Shown here piece after piece: positions 34,768-43,452 of a stretch of 64,000 bases of DNA. The position numbers and the translations under genes were made by a program. Source of the stretch: Limnohabitans sp. (lineage in GTDB: Bacteria > Pseudomonadota > Gammaproteobacteria > Burkholderiales > Burkholderiaceae_C); NCBI GenBank assembly GCA_030158125.1, contig JAOATL010000015.1, positions 310,001 through 374,000 of the forward strand, in the 5' to 3' direction. The number at the start of each line of letters is the position of its first letter. Within the stretch, counting starts at the first letter, position 1. The notes under the pieces are model-generated. The model worked only from the letters and a program-made list of their open reading frames with translations, did not search any database and was not told the DNA's origin.

Positions 34768-35811
34768 TCAATAAAACTGGTCAAAGTGCACTTGGTCCAT
34801 GGGCACTTTCAGATCAATCAATGTTTTCAAAAGAGACTGACCCATCAAGGCCGGGCCCGCAAAATAGATTTCCATGTGTTGCAAACGTTCGCCAAAGGTT
34901 TGTGCCACGGCATCGTGCGCAAAGCCGCGCAAATAGCCGTCGGGCAACGTGTCCTCTTCAGTGGCGCCTGAGACCACGGCTTGGTATGTGCCGCGGGTCT
35001 GCCAGTTGGGCAAAGTGGTCAGCATGTCAAGGCCACAGACATCTTGCAGTGCCCTCGCACCATAGAAGAAGCTGAGTTTTTGGGCGGTCATGCGCGGGCT
35101 GCTGAATGCGCCACGTGCAATAGAAATCATGGGGGCCAAGCCAGAGCCACCCGCAATGCACAGGATGTCGCGTTCAACGTTTTCGCGCAGATAGGCCATG
35201 CCATAGGGGCCGTCGATGTCAACGACGGCGCCAGCTTGCAGTTGGTCAAACAGATGCGCGCTGCCTTGCCCACCTGGCACCCGACGAACTTGAAACTCGA
35301 TCAAGTTGCCGGCCTGCGTTTCGCCGCTGAACAAACCCACATTGCTCATGGAGTAGGCCCGCGGGCCGGCAATGCCGGCCATTTGAATCAAGGCGTATTG
35401 ACCGCTTAAAAAGGGCAGCGGCAATTCGGTTTGAAACGTGAACTCTGACAAATCGTGCGTGATGGCGCGCGACGCAATGAATTTGGCGGGCGTGCGAACG
35501 GGCGCAAATTGCGGTGCATATTTGTCGCTGGTTCTGAGCTTGATTTGCAGTGGGCCAGTGGGCCGACTTTGGCAACCCAGCCCTCTGTTTCTGGCGCGGT
35601 CTTTGTCTGAAAGGCCGGGTGCTTCGGGCCAGCACGAGGCCATGACACCCTCTAACAATTCGAACTTGCAATTGCCGCAAGAACCCACATTGCACTCATA
35701 GGGAAAGGCGATGCCGCTGCGAAGTGCAGCGCGCAGCAAGGTGTCATTTTCTGCGCAGGGGAAGGCCTGGTCGGAGCCTGCCAATTGAATGGTGTGAATT
35801 GCTTGAGACAT
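34768..35811 (-). CDS. NAD(P)H oxidoreductase with plant-type 2Fe-2S and FAD domains
   Basis: 347 residues. A plant-type 2Fe-2S domain (ECNVGSCGNCKFELLEG, later Cys in LGCQSRPTG) is followed by an FAD domain (GPRAYSMSNV) and an NAD domain (ILCIAGGSGLAPMISIARGA). This is the layout of the reductases of benzoate and anthranilate dioxygenases and some toluene monooxygenases. It should feed the Rieske oxygenases of this island. The ATG at 35811 fits the domain start; a further in-frame ATG at 35856 would overlap the IclR gene. It is in one operon with IclR and the first EutA. Confidence 0.9.
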   Translation of the reverse strand: MSQAIHTIQLAGSDQAFPCAENDTLLRAALRSGIAFPYECNVGSCGNCKFELLEGVMASCWPEAPGLSDKDRARNRGLGCQSRPTGPLQIKLRTSDKYAPQFAPVRTPAKFIASRAITHDLSEFTFQTELPLPFLSGQYALIQMAGIAGPRAYSMSNVGLFSGETQAGNLIEFQVRRVPGGQGSAHLFDQLQAGAVVDIDGPYGMAYLRENVERDILCIAGGSGLAPMISIARGAFSSPRMTAQKLSFFYGARALQDVCGLDMLTTLPNWQTRGTYQAVVSGATEEDTLPDGYLRGFAHDAVAQTFGERLQHMEIYFAGPALMGQSLLKTLIDLKVPMDQVHFDQFY

Positions 35812-35839
35812 GGTTTCGAGGGTGTGGCGAAGTGGTAAC

Positions 35840-36622
35840 TTAAGCGCGATAGCCAAGTTGGGTCGAGATGGCGTCTGCGGTGCTGAGTAACTCGGGTGCC
35901 AAGCCGCGCAATTTTTTCAGGGTGAGGCGTTGGCTGGGGCCGCCAATGCCAATGGCCGCCACCACTTGGCCCGAAATATCGCGCAGTGGTGCGCCAATGC
36001 CGCGCATGCCTTGTTCCGATTCTTCGTCGTCAATGGCGTAGCCAGTTGTTCGAATTTCGGCAAACATTTTCATCAACTGGGTGGGGTCGGTTTGGGTTTC
36101 GGGGGTTCGGGCGGACAGCGGGCTACTGAGCACTTTGTTCATAAGCTCGTTGCCGCCAAAGGCCACAATGGCCCTGCCTTCGCAGGTGCAAAACGCGGGC
36201 TTGATGGTGCCGATGTAGCTCTTCATGCGAATGGCTTGACGGCTTTCCAAGTTGTACAGGTACAAGATGTTGGTTTCGTTCATGACCGCCAAGTGAATGG
36301 TTTCGCCGGTTTTTTCGCGCAACACGTTCAAGAAAGGCTGGGCCATGTTGGAGACATCGAGGCGGCGTCGCACCAAGGCCCCCATCACGAACAAATTGAT
36401 GCCCAAACGGTAACGACCTGTTTCGGGGCTTTGCTCGAGCAAGCCCTCGCTGGTGAGTGTGACGGCCAGGCGGTGCACCGTGCTTTTGGCCAATGACAAA
36501 CGCTTGGCCAAACTGCTGATGCCAATTTCGGGCTCCACTTCGGAGAAACATTTCAGCACGCGAACAGCCGCTGCCACAGAGGACAGTCGTGAGCTTTTGG
36601 ATGAGGTGTTGTCAGTGGTCAT
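35840..36622 (-). CDS. IclR-family transcriptional regulator
   Basis: 260 residues. The N-terminal winged helix-turn-helix is ISSLAKRLSLAKSTVHRLAVTLTSEGLLEQ, with helix two in LAKSTVHRLA. A C-terminal effector domain with typical IclR features (REKTGETIHLAVMNE, FCTCEGRAIVAFGG, IDDEESEQGMRGIGAPLRD) follows. Such regulators respond to aromatic acids and other pathway intermediates. Seven 37-bp double-palindrome sites lie in this island, one of them in its own promoter region, so it is the best candidate regulator of all of them. It heads the leftward operon with the reductase and the first EutA. Confidence 0.92.
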   Translation of the reverse strand: MTTDNTSSKSSRLSSVAAAVRVLKCFSEVEPEIGISSLAKRLSLAKSTVHRLAVTLTSEGLLEQSPETGRYRLGINLFVMGALVRRRLDVSNMAQPFLNVLREKTGETIHLAVMNETNILYLYNLESRQAIRMKSYIGTIKPAFCTCEGRAIVAFGGNELMNKVLSSPLSARTPETQTDPTQLMKMFAEIRTTGYAIDDEESEQGMRGIGAPLRDISGQVVAAIGIGGPSQRLTLKKLRGLAPELLSTADAISTQLGYRA

Positions 36623-36759
36623 GAGCGAGGCTGGTTAAGGGTCGGTAATGGTTGGACTGGCAAAAGGTGATGACACAAGCCTCAAGCCATGACGGGCCTG
36701 CGCTGGTACACGCCTTTTGTTTGATGGGGTTTTGGGCCATTTGTCAGCATCATATCTAC

Positions 36760-36796
36760 TTCCCATTCAAAAGAACATCGTTCCTCATAAAAGAAT
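36760..36796. promoter_or_regulatory. IclR-type operator D (two 17-bp palindromes)
   Basis: TTCCCATTCAAAAGAAC, spacer ATC, GTTCCTCATAAAAGAAT. It is the site closest to the IclR gene in the 393-bp divergent region (36623-37015) and probably gives autoregulation. Confidence 0.7.
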
Positions 36797-36932
36797 CATG
36801 AGCTAAATCAAAGGATCTGCAAAGTCATTTGCAAGAGCCTCATTCTCGAGAAGTAAGAGGAAAACTCTCGATAGGGAAAACCCCGCGGCGCAACTCTTGA
36901 CACTTGGAAAGCATTCCCGCCTAATGATCATT

Positions 36933-36969
36933 GTGCCTTTATGTGGACTACAGTTCCGCATAAAAGAAC
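36933..36969. promoter_or_regulatory. IclR-type operator E (two 17-bp palindromes)
   Basis: GTGCCTTTATGTGGACT, spacer ACA, GTTCCGCATAAAAGAAC. It lies 46 bases before the ABC permease gene and should control the rightward ABC-cupin operon. The rest of the 36623-37015 gap holds operator D and no gene that I can see. Confidence 0.72.
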
Positions 36970-37015
36970 AGCTAAAAATCCCGAGCTTATCGGGGTCCAT
37001 CTGGAGAATTAATTC

Positions 37016-38749
37016 GTGAGAAGTTCAGTCGCAGAAACTGCCAGTCCCAAATTTGGGGCGGCATTCGATGCCAAGTGGGTGGTCATTGGCATCAGCTTAG
37101 CTGTCGTTGCCGTGCTCGCACTGGTGCCCTTCTGTTTCATGATTTGGCAGAGTTTTCACACGCCTGAAACGGCGTCATCGCCATCGACGTTCACCTTTGC
37201 AAATTACGTCACCGCCTATACCAACCCAGAAACAGTGGCCATCTTTTGGAACTCTGTTCAGTTTGCGTTGGGTGGTTCATTTTTGGCGTTCGTCATCGGT
37301 ACGGCCTTGGCTTGGATGAATGAAAGAACCAACACACCCATGCGGCGTTTGTTCTTTGCGCTGTCCATCGTGCCGTTGATCATTCCCAGCATCTTGTTCA
37401 CCATCTCTTGGATCATGCTGGCCAGTCCCAAAATTGGACTGCTCAACACGTGGGCCATGACCTTGTTTGGGCTCAGTTCGCCACCCTTCAACATTTACTC
37501 CATGTGGGGCATGATTTGGGTCGACGGTTTGCATTACTCGCCCATGGCCTTCTTGTTGATGTCGTCAGCGTTCCGTGCCATGGACCCATCGCTGGAAGAG
37601 TCCGCTGTCATGAGTGGTTCAAGCATTCTCAATACGCTGTGGCGCATCACCTTGAAGCTGGCCTTTCCAGCCATTGTGGCCACGGTACTGACCTTGTTTG
37701 TGCGCGCCATTGAGTCGTTTGAGGTGCCGGCATTGCTGGGCTTGCCAGGCGGCATTCAGGTGTTTACCTCGGCCATCTATCAAGCCATTCACCAATACCC
37801 TAGCCAAATTGGACTGGCAGCAAGTTACTCCGTCATTTTGTTGGTACTCACCACGGGTGGCATCTACGTGCAAGCGCGCATCTCTGCATCGGGTAACAAA
37901 TACGCCACAGTCACAGGCAAGGGCTTTCGTCCGCGCACCATCGACCTGGGCGCATGGCGCTATTTCACCTTGGCCATTTTCATTGTTTACTTTTTGTTGA
38001 TTGTCATCTTGCCTTTCTTGGTCTTGCTGTGGTCGTCGTTGCAAAAGTTCTACGCACCGCCATCAATGGAGGCCTTGTCACGCATTACCTTGGATGGGTA
38101 TCGTTACATTTTGGGATCTGAAAATATCCGAGCAGCGGCACTCAATAGTTTGTGGATGTCGATCACAACGGCCACGGTGGTGATGCTGTTGGCCTCTGTG
38201 GTTTGCTGGATTGTGGTCAAAACAAAAATCCGTGGCCGCTGGTTGCTTGACAACTTGGCGTCGTTGCCGATGGTCTTCCCTGGCTTGGTGCTGGGCGTGT
38301 CCATCATGATTTTCTATCTCACATTTGACATCGGCATTTACGGCACCTTCTGGATTATTTTGCTGGCCTACATCACGCGCTTCTTGCCTTATGGCTTGCG
38401 CTACAGCACCACATCCATGTTGCAAATCCACAAAGACCTGGAAGAGTCTGCTGGCATGAGTGGCGCCAGTTGGCTGACTGTTTTCCGCCGCATCATCTTG
38501 CCCTTGCTCAAGCCGGGTTTGGTGGCGGGTTGGATCTACGTGATGATTGTGTCAATCCGTGAGTTGTCCACTTCTATTTTGTTGTACAGCCCAGGCAATG
38601 AAGTGATCTCTATTGTGATTTGGGAGCTGTGGGAAAACGGACAGTACGTGGAATTGTCTGCGTTGAGTGTGCTGTTTATTTTGCTGCTCTTGGTGTTGGT
38701 GGGCATGGCGCAAATGGCAGGCAAGCGCTTTGGCGTCAAAGAAAGTTAA
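37016..38749 (+). CDS. ABC transporter permease with two fused membrane domains (FbpB type)
   Basis: 577 residues, about twelve membrane segments. Two binding-protein-dependent transport domains each have an EAA loop: EESAVMSGSSILNTLWRIT and EESAGMSGASWLTVFRRII. This is the design of permeases for iron(III), thiamine, 2-aminoethylphosphonate and some carboxylates. The GTG start at 37016 has GGAG about 10 bases upstream. It is followed by the ATPase gene; substrate-binding proteins lie at 42341, 43453 and 56402. Confidence 0.9.
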   Translation: MRSSVAETASPKFGAAFDAKWVVIGISLAVVAVLALVPFCFMIWQSFHTPETASSPSTFTFANYVTAYTNPETVAIFWNSVQFALGGSFLAFVIGTALAWMNERTNTPMRRLFFALSIVPLIIPSILFTISWIMLASPKIGLLNTWAMTLFGLSSPPFNIYSMWGMIWVDGLHYSPMAFLLMSSAFRAMDPSLEESAVMSGSSILNTLWRITLKLAFPAIVATVLTLFVRAIESFEVPALLGLPGGIQVFTSAIYQAIHQYPSQIGLAASYSVILLVLTTGGIYVQARISASGNKYATVTGKGFRPRTIDLGAWRYFTLAIFIVYFLLIVILPFLVLLWSSLQKFYAPPSMEALSRITLDGYRYILGSENIRAAALNSLWMSITTATVVMLLASVVCWIVVKTKIRGRWLLDNLASLPMVFPGLVLGVSIMIFYLTFDIGIYGTFWIILLAYITRFLPYGLRYSTTSMLQIHKDLEESAGMSGASWLTVFRRIILPLLKPGLVAGWIYVMIVSIRELSTSILLYSPGNEVISIVIWELWENGQYVELSALSVLFILLLLVLVGMAQMAGKRFGVKES

Positions 38750-38812
38750 AGAGATTGCAGGTGGGCAGGCTCAGTCGAGCCTGTCTGGCTTCATTTAAAA
38801 CAAGGAATTACC

Positions 38813-39937
38813 GTGTTAAATGTCAGTGGATTGCATACCGAATACGTGAGCGACAAAGGTGTGGTCGTCAAGGCTGCGCAAGATGTGAGTTTTGAGGTGC
38901 CAGAGGGTCAGTTGTTTACCCTGCTTGGCCCCAGTGGTTGCGGTAAAACCACCACACTGCGGTCTATCGCCGGACTTGAAAAACCCACGCAGGGCGTGAT
39001 CACGGTCAGTGGCACGTCGGTTTACAGCGCAGCCGACAATGTCTTTGTGCCGCCCAACAAACGTGGCTTTGGCATGGTGTTCCAGTCATATGCCATCTGG
39101 CCGCACATGACGGTGTTCCAAAATGCCAGCTTCCCGTTGGAGGTGGGTCAAAAAAACTACAGCCGCAAAGAAATTGAAACAAGGGTCATGCGTGTTTTGG
39201 AGTCTGTCGAGTTGGCCCAATACCACGACCGTGATGCAACCCGCTTGTCGGGTGGCCAACAGCAGCGCTTGGCGTTGGCGCGTGCCTTGGTCATGGAGCC
39301 CAAACTGTTGTTGTTGGACGAGCCCTTGTCTAACTTGGATGCCAAGTTGCGCGAGAAGATGCGTTTTGAGTTGAAGAAAATTCAGCGCGAACTGGGCATT
39401 ACCACCATCTATGTCACGCACGATCAATCGGAAGCGCTGGCCTTGTCGCACGAAATTGCGGTGATGCGAAACGGCCGCATCATGCAAATTGGTTCACCAC
39501 GCCAAATTTACGAAAAACCCAACAGTGAATTTGTTGCAGACTTTGTGGGCACCATCAACTTCATCAAAGCCACTGTTCGTTCCATCGATGCGGCAGCCCA
39601 GGCCATGGTGGTCGATTCAGAAATTGGCACAGTTCAAGTGCCCATGATCAACGACTTCCATGTGGGTGAAGAGGTTCAGGTGTGTGTGCGGCCAGAAGAC
39701 ATTCATTTGAGTGACTCGACCCCACCCGTCAATCACACCAACCATTATTTGGGCACGGTCTTCGCCAAGATATTCTTGGGCGAAGTGCTTGATTTTCAAG
39801 TGCAAGTGAATGAGAAGGTCATGTTGGCGCGCGTTCACCCCAGCCAAAAAACACCCGTCGGTGCACCGATCCACATTGTGTTGGATCCATCCGATTGCAT
39901 CGTCTTGAAAAATCAAAACTACAAAGGAAAAACATGA
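38813..39937 (+). CDS. ABC transporter ATP-binding protein (PotA/FbpC type)
   Basis: 374 residues. Walker A GPSGCGKTTTLRS, Q-loop VFQSYAIWPHM, signature LSGGQQQRLALARAL, Walker B LLLLDEPLSNLD, and His switch YVTHDQSEAL. A C-terminal TOBE region follows (VCVRPEDIHLSD). It powers import through the preceding permease. The GTG at 38813 has AAGGA upstream. Its stop codon overlaps the first cupin gene (ATGA), so importer and cupins are co-translated. Confidence 0.94.
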   Translation: MLNVSGLHTEYVSDKGVVVKAAQDVSFEVPEGQLFTLLGPSGCGKTTTLRSIAGLEKPTQGVITVSGTSVYSAADNVFVPPNKRGFGMVFQSYAIWPHMTVFQNASFPLEVGQKNYSRKEIETRVMRVLESVELAQYHDRDATRLSGGQQQRLALARALVMEPKLLLLDEPLSNLDAKLREKMRFELKKIQRELGITTIYVTHDQSEALALSHEIAVMRNGRIMQIGSPRQIYEKPNSEFVADFVGTINFIKATVRSIDAAAQAMVVDSEIGTVQVPMINDFHVGEEVQVCVRPEDIHLSDSTPPVNHTNHYLGTVFAKIFLGEVLDFQVQVNEKVMLARVHPSQKTPVGAPIHIVLDPSDCIVLKNQNYKGKT

Positions 39938-40536
39938 GTGCTGATGACAAAAAAGCGCCCTCTGCGGAATTTGTTCCCAACGAGTCGCACTACCACAGCA
40001 AAAAAGACCGCACATTTGTGCGCGCCATTGCGGGCCCTTACAACTTGGGCGATGAGCTGAAGCGTCTGCGTGCCATGCCACGTGTGCGCAAGGGCAAGGA
40101 CATCAAATTCAACGACGGCCCACAAGCGTTCAGCCGTCATTACGTGGAGCCCAAAGACGGCATCACCCAAACATTCCACATGCACTTGGAAGAGTACGGC
40201 CCAGGAGGCAACTCACAAAAGCATGGCCACGTGAATGAAGCCGCCTTCTACATTTTGGATGGCACGGGCTACGAAATTCACGATGGCATTCGCTACGACT
40301 GGAAAGCTGGCGACATTGCAGTGGTTCACAACAACTGTGTGCACCAGCACTTTAACGCCAGCAACGAACGCCCTGCGCGTGCATTGGTGATCAAAACCAA
40401 ACCCATGTACATGTTCATGAACATGCTGTTCCAACATCAAGTGGAGCCACGGCCCAGCGAACCAGCGCCTGGCGGCGAAGGTTTTGTAGCCCGCAACGAC
40501 GAAGAAGACTTTAACCATCCAAAGGGAGGCTACTAA
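39934..40536 (+). CDS. Single-domain cupin protein (first)
   Basis: 200 residues with one complete cupin barrel. Motif 1 is QKHGHVNEAAFYILDGTGYE, giving two His and a Glu metal ligand, and motif 2 is HNNCVHQHFNAS with the third His. Such sites bind Fe, Ni, Mn or Co. Its start overlaps the ABC ATPase stop. The next cupin follows with one base between stop and start. Possible roles are ring-cleaving dioxygenase, lyase or a non-catalytic partner. Confidence 0.85.
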   Translation: MSADDKKAPSAEFVPNESHYHSKKDRTFVRAIAGPYNLGDELKRLRAMPRVRKGKDIKFNDGPQAFSRHYVEPKDGITQTFHMHLEEYGPGGNSQKHGHVNEAAFYILDGTGYEIHDGIRYDWKAGDIAVVHNNCVHQHFNASNERPARALVIKTKPMYMFMNMLFQHQVEPRPSEPAPGGEGFVARNDEEDFNHPKGGY

Positions 40537-40537
40537 G

Positions 40538-41134
40538 ATGGCTTGGGACGAATCAAAATCTTGGTTGCAAGGCGACCAACAAGGCAAGTACTACCAAGGC
40601 TTGTTGGACGATGCAGAGCAAATGCCTGCACGCAATTCCAAGCGTCACAAAGTGGTGCACCCCGAAAACATGCCATGGGAAATGGCGCGTCAAGGCCTGC
40701 TCAAGCATTTGTTGAATGAATCGATGAACACCCGCATCGAAACCGTCGATGCGTACATGCAGATCATTCCGCCAGGCAGCAAGTCTGGCAAGCACCGCCA
40801 TTTGGCGGAAGAGTGTGTGTATGTGTTGGAAGGTCGCGGCTATGACCTGCATCAAGACTGTGATGTTGAAATTACAGACACCTACCACTGGAAGCCGCAA
40901 GACGAAGTGAAGCGTTACGAATGGGAAGCGGGTGATGTGATCTACATTCCACCAAATACCATTCACCAACATTTCAATGCCGATCCAGATCGTCCTGTGC
41001 GCCTGATCTCTTCCATCAACCGCATTTTTAAATATTGTGGTTTGAATGACCTGGAGCAAATTGAGAATGCACCGGAATTTGACCCCTCGCTCAAATTGGA
41101 TGGTGAATCCATTCTGAAATATTTGCGCAAATAA
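40538..41134 (+). CDS. Single-domain cupin protein (second)
   Basis: 198 residues with a complete cupin site: motif 1 GKHRHLAEECVYVLEGRGYD and motif 2 PPNTIHQHFNADPD. A strong GGGAGG ribosome site overlaps the end of the preceding cupin gene. It is only moderately similar to that cupin, so the pair may form a hetero-oligomer. Unlike it, residues between the two motifs are extended (EITDTYHWKPQDEVKR). Its metal and reaction are unknown. Confidence 0.85.
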   Translation: MAWDESKSWLQGDQQGKYYQGLLDDAEQMPARNSKRHKVVHPENMPWEMARQGLLKHLLNESMNTRIETVDAYMQIIPPGSKSGKHRHLAEECVYVLEGRGYDLHQDCDVEITDTYHWKPQDEVKRYEWEAGDVIYIPPNTIHQHFNADPDRPVRLISSINRIFKYCGLNDLEQIENAPEFDPSLKLDGESILKYLRK

Positions 41135-41140
41135 ACAAGC

Positions 41141-41163
41141 TGTGGGCGCGACTAGCGCCCACA
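41141..41163 (+). other. Intercistronic hairpin in the cupin operon
   Basis: TGTGGGCGC (41141-41149) and GCGCCCACA (41155-41163) form a perfect 9-bp stem with a 5-base loop. There is no T-run afterwards, so it is probably an mRNA-stabilising element that sets different levels for the upstream ABC/cupin genes and the downstream double cupin. Confidence 0.45.
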
Positions 41164-41194
41164 TTGACTCACTACAAATAAATCAGAGCAGCAC

Positions 41195-42310
41195 ATGGCA
41201 AAAGACGCACTCGTATCGGAAGACCTCGCTTCCAAATTTGCAACCGAAAAAGAAACGCCCTACACGCGATGGGTGAAGAACGAAGGTTTGGACATCATCA
41301 GTGCCCATTACATTCGCAGCTTGAACACGGTTGATTTGAAACCCTGGGCACGCCGCGGTGGCAAAGGTGTTTATATCAATCACGAGGCATCGCGCACGTC
41401 AAACGATTGTTATGTCTGTGAAATTGCACCGGGTAAACAGCTCGAACCGCAGCGTCAAATTTTTGAAGAAATGATTTATGTCTTGTCTGGTCGTGGCTCC
41501 ACCACGGTTTGGAATGACGAAGGTCATCGCATCACGTTTGAATGGCAAGCTGGCGCGTTGTTCGCCATTCCCTTGAACTGCATGCACCAGCATTTCAATG
41601 GTTCAGGCAAAGACGCCGCCCGTTTTGTGGCCGTGACCAATGGCCCGCCCGTGATCAATTTGTACGAAGACCTGAACTTCGTTTTCAACACCCAGCACGA
41701 CTTTGCCAACCGTTTCAACGGTGAGCCCGATTACTTCAGCGGCAAGGGCGAACAAAAAGGCTTGCTGCTCGAAACCAACTTCGTGGCCGATGCCGTGAAC
41801 TTGCCTTTGATCAGCGCCAAAGAGCGCGGCGCCGGTGGTGGTCACATTCGCTTCAACATGGCGCGCGGCTCCATGAACAGCCACATCTCGCAGTTCCCCG
41901 TGGGCACCTACAAAAAGGCCCACTGCCATGGCCCTGGTGCACACGTGATCATTTTGAGTGGTGAAGGCTACAGCCTGATGTGGCCTGAAGGCGAAGAGCC
42001 ACGTCAATACGATTGGGAAGTGGGCGCCATGGTGGTGCCTCCCAACATGTGGTTCCATCAGCACTTCAACACGGGACAAACGCCGGCGCGATACCTTGCT
42101 TTTAAACACGAGGTGGTCTCTATTCGCAATGCCCAAGGTGTGCCCAAGGCCTGGATCAGTCGCCGTGTGGGCGGCGATCAAATTGACTATGCTGATGAAA
42201 GCCAGGCTGTTCGCTCGCGCTTTGAAGACTCTCTTGCCAAGCACGGTATGACGCCGCGAATGGAAGAAGCCTACGAGGCAGAGCTGGCTTCCTTGCCGCC
42301 CAAGTCTTAA
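41195..42310 (+). CDS. Double-cupin protein (first), gentisate dioxygenase-like layout
   Basis: 371 residues with two cupin domains, as in gentisate and 1-hydroxy-2-naphthoate dioxygenases. In domain 1 the usual HxH is replaced (EPQRQIFEEMIYVLSGRG), though a His remains in NCMHQHFN. Domain 2 keeps AHCHGPGAHVIILSGEG and WFHQHFN, giving three or four His and no Glu, as in 4-His cupins such as 2,4'-dihydroxyacetophenone dioxygenase. Thus only the second domain is likely to hold metal. It shares HDFANRFNGE-type linkers with the double cupin at 49712, a homologue. A 60-bp gap with a hairpin precedes it. Confidence 0.85.
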   Translation: MAKDALVSEDLASKFATEKETPYTRWVKNEGLDIISAHYIRSLNTVDLKPWARRGGKGVYINHEASRTSNDCYVCEIAPGKQLEPQRQIFEEMIYVLSGRGSTTVWNDEGHRITFEWQAGALFAIPLNCMHQHFNGSGKDAARFVAVTNGPPVINLYEDLNFVFNTQHDFANRFNGEPDYFSGKGEQKGLLLETNFVADAVNLPLISAKERGAGGGHIRFNMARGSMNSHISQFPVGTYKKAHCHGPGAHVIILSGEGYSLMWPEGEEPRQYDWEVGAMVVPPNMWFHQHFNTGQTPARYLAFKHEVVSIRNAQGVPKAWISRRVGGDQIDYADESQAVRSRFEDSLAKHGMTPRMEEAYEAELASLPPKS

Positions 42311-42340
42311 ACAAATTAGCTCTACCTAAAAGGTCGCCAC

Positions 42341-43408
42341 ATGCAACATCCCGATTTGTCACGTCGCCACGTCATTCAAGCTGGCATCGCAGCCTTAGGT
42401 GCCAGCACCTTGGGCATTGCCCACGCGCAAGGCACTGCCAACCTCACCGCGACGCTTTCAGCGCTCAAGGGCGAGGAGCGTGTGAAGCGCCTGACAGAAG
42501 GTGCCAAAAAAGAAGGTTTGGTGAGCATCTACACCTCGATGCCCGTGGATGACATCACGGCACTGACATCTGCCTTTGAGCAAAAGTATGGGGTGAAGGC
42601 CAAAGTGTGGCGCAGCGGTTCTGAGAAAATTTTGCAGCGCGGCTTGTTGGAGTCCAAAGCCAATCGCTTTGAAGCGGATGTTTTTGAAACCAACAGCCCA
42701 GAGCTTGAAGTGCTGTCCAGAGAAAAGGTGTTGCAACAGTCCAACTCGCCCGCACTGTCCGAACTCATTCCGCAAGCCATTCCTGCGCACCGAGAGTGGA
42801 TTGCGACGCGCCTGAACATCTTCACTTGCGCCTACAACACCAAGCTGGTTCGCAAGGAAGACCTGCCCAAAACTTACGCCGATTTGCTCGACCCCAAGTG
42901 GAAGGGTAAGTTGGCGGTTGAGGCAGAAGACAGCGACTGGCTGGCCGAGACCGTGATGAAGATGGGCGAAGAAAAAGGCATTGCTTTGTTCAAAGACATC
43001 GTCAAGCGCAATGGCGTGTCAGTTCGCAAAGGCCACACCTTGTTGGCCAATTTGGTGGCCTCGGGTGAGGTGCCCTTGGGCCTCACTTTGTACAACTACA
43101 AAATTGAACAGATGAAAAATTCTGGTGCCCCCGTCGATTGGTTCTCCTTGGATCCAACGGTGGCCAGACCCAATGGCAATGGTGTGGCACGCAATGCGCC
43201 GCACCCGCATGCTGCCTTGCTTTTCCAAGACTTTGAGTTGACCGAAGGCCAAGTCATTTTGGGCAAACGCGATTTCATTCCAACCAGTGTCAAAGTGCCT
43301 TCAGCTTTGAACAAGATGCCATTGACCTTCGCCAACCCCAAAACCACATTGGACGATGGCCACAAGTGGTCAAAAATTTATGACGAAATCTTCAGCCGCA
43401 AGGGTTGA
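42341..43408 (+). CDS. ABC transporter substrate-binding protein (first; likely Tat-exported)
   Basis: 355 residues of the extracellular solute-binding family used by iron/thiamine/phosphonate-type importers. The N-terminus has a twin-arginine-like motif LSRRHVIQAG before a hydrophobic stretch ending AHAQ. Landmarks: GLVSIYTSMPVDD, FEADVFETNSPELEVL and YADLLDPKWKGKLAVE. AAAGG precedes the ATG. It is the first of three related binding proteins that could feed the one permease and ATPase. Confidence 0.88.
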   Translation: MQHPDLSRRHVIQAGIAALGASTLGIAHAQGTANLTATLSALKGEERVKRLTEGAKKEGLVSIYTSMPVDDITALTSAFEQKYGVKAKVWRSGSEKILQRGLLESKANRFEADVFETNSPELEVLSREKVLQQSNSPALSELIPQAIPAHREWIATRLNIFTCAYNTKLVRKEDLPKTYADLLDPKWKGKLAVEAEDSDWLAETVMKMGEEKGIALFKDIVKRNGVSVRKGHTLLANLVASGEVPLGLTLYNYKIEQMKNSGAPVDWFSLDPTVARPNGNGVARNAPHPHAALLFQDFELTEGQVILGKRDFIPTSVKVPSALNKMPLTFANPKTTLDDGHKWSKIYDEIFSRKG

Positions 43409-43452
43409 GGGTTGATACGCGTCTGAAGTTCAATCCAGCATCCGGAGACACC

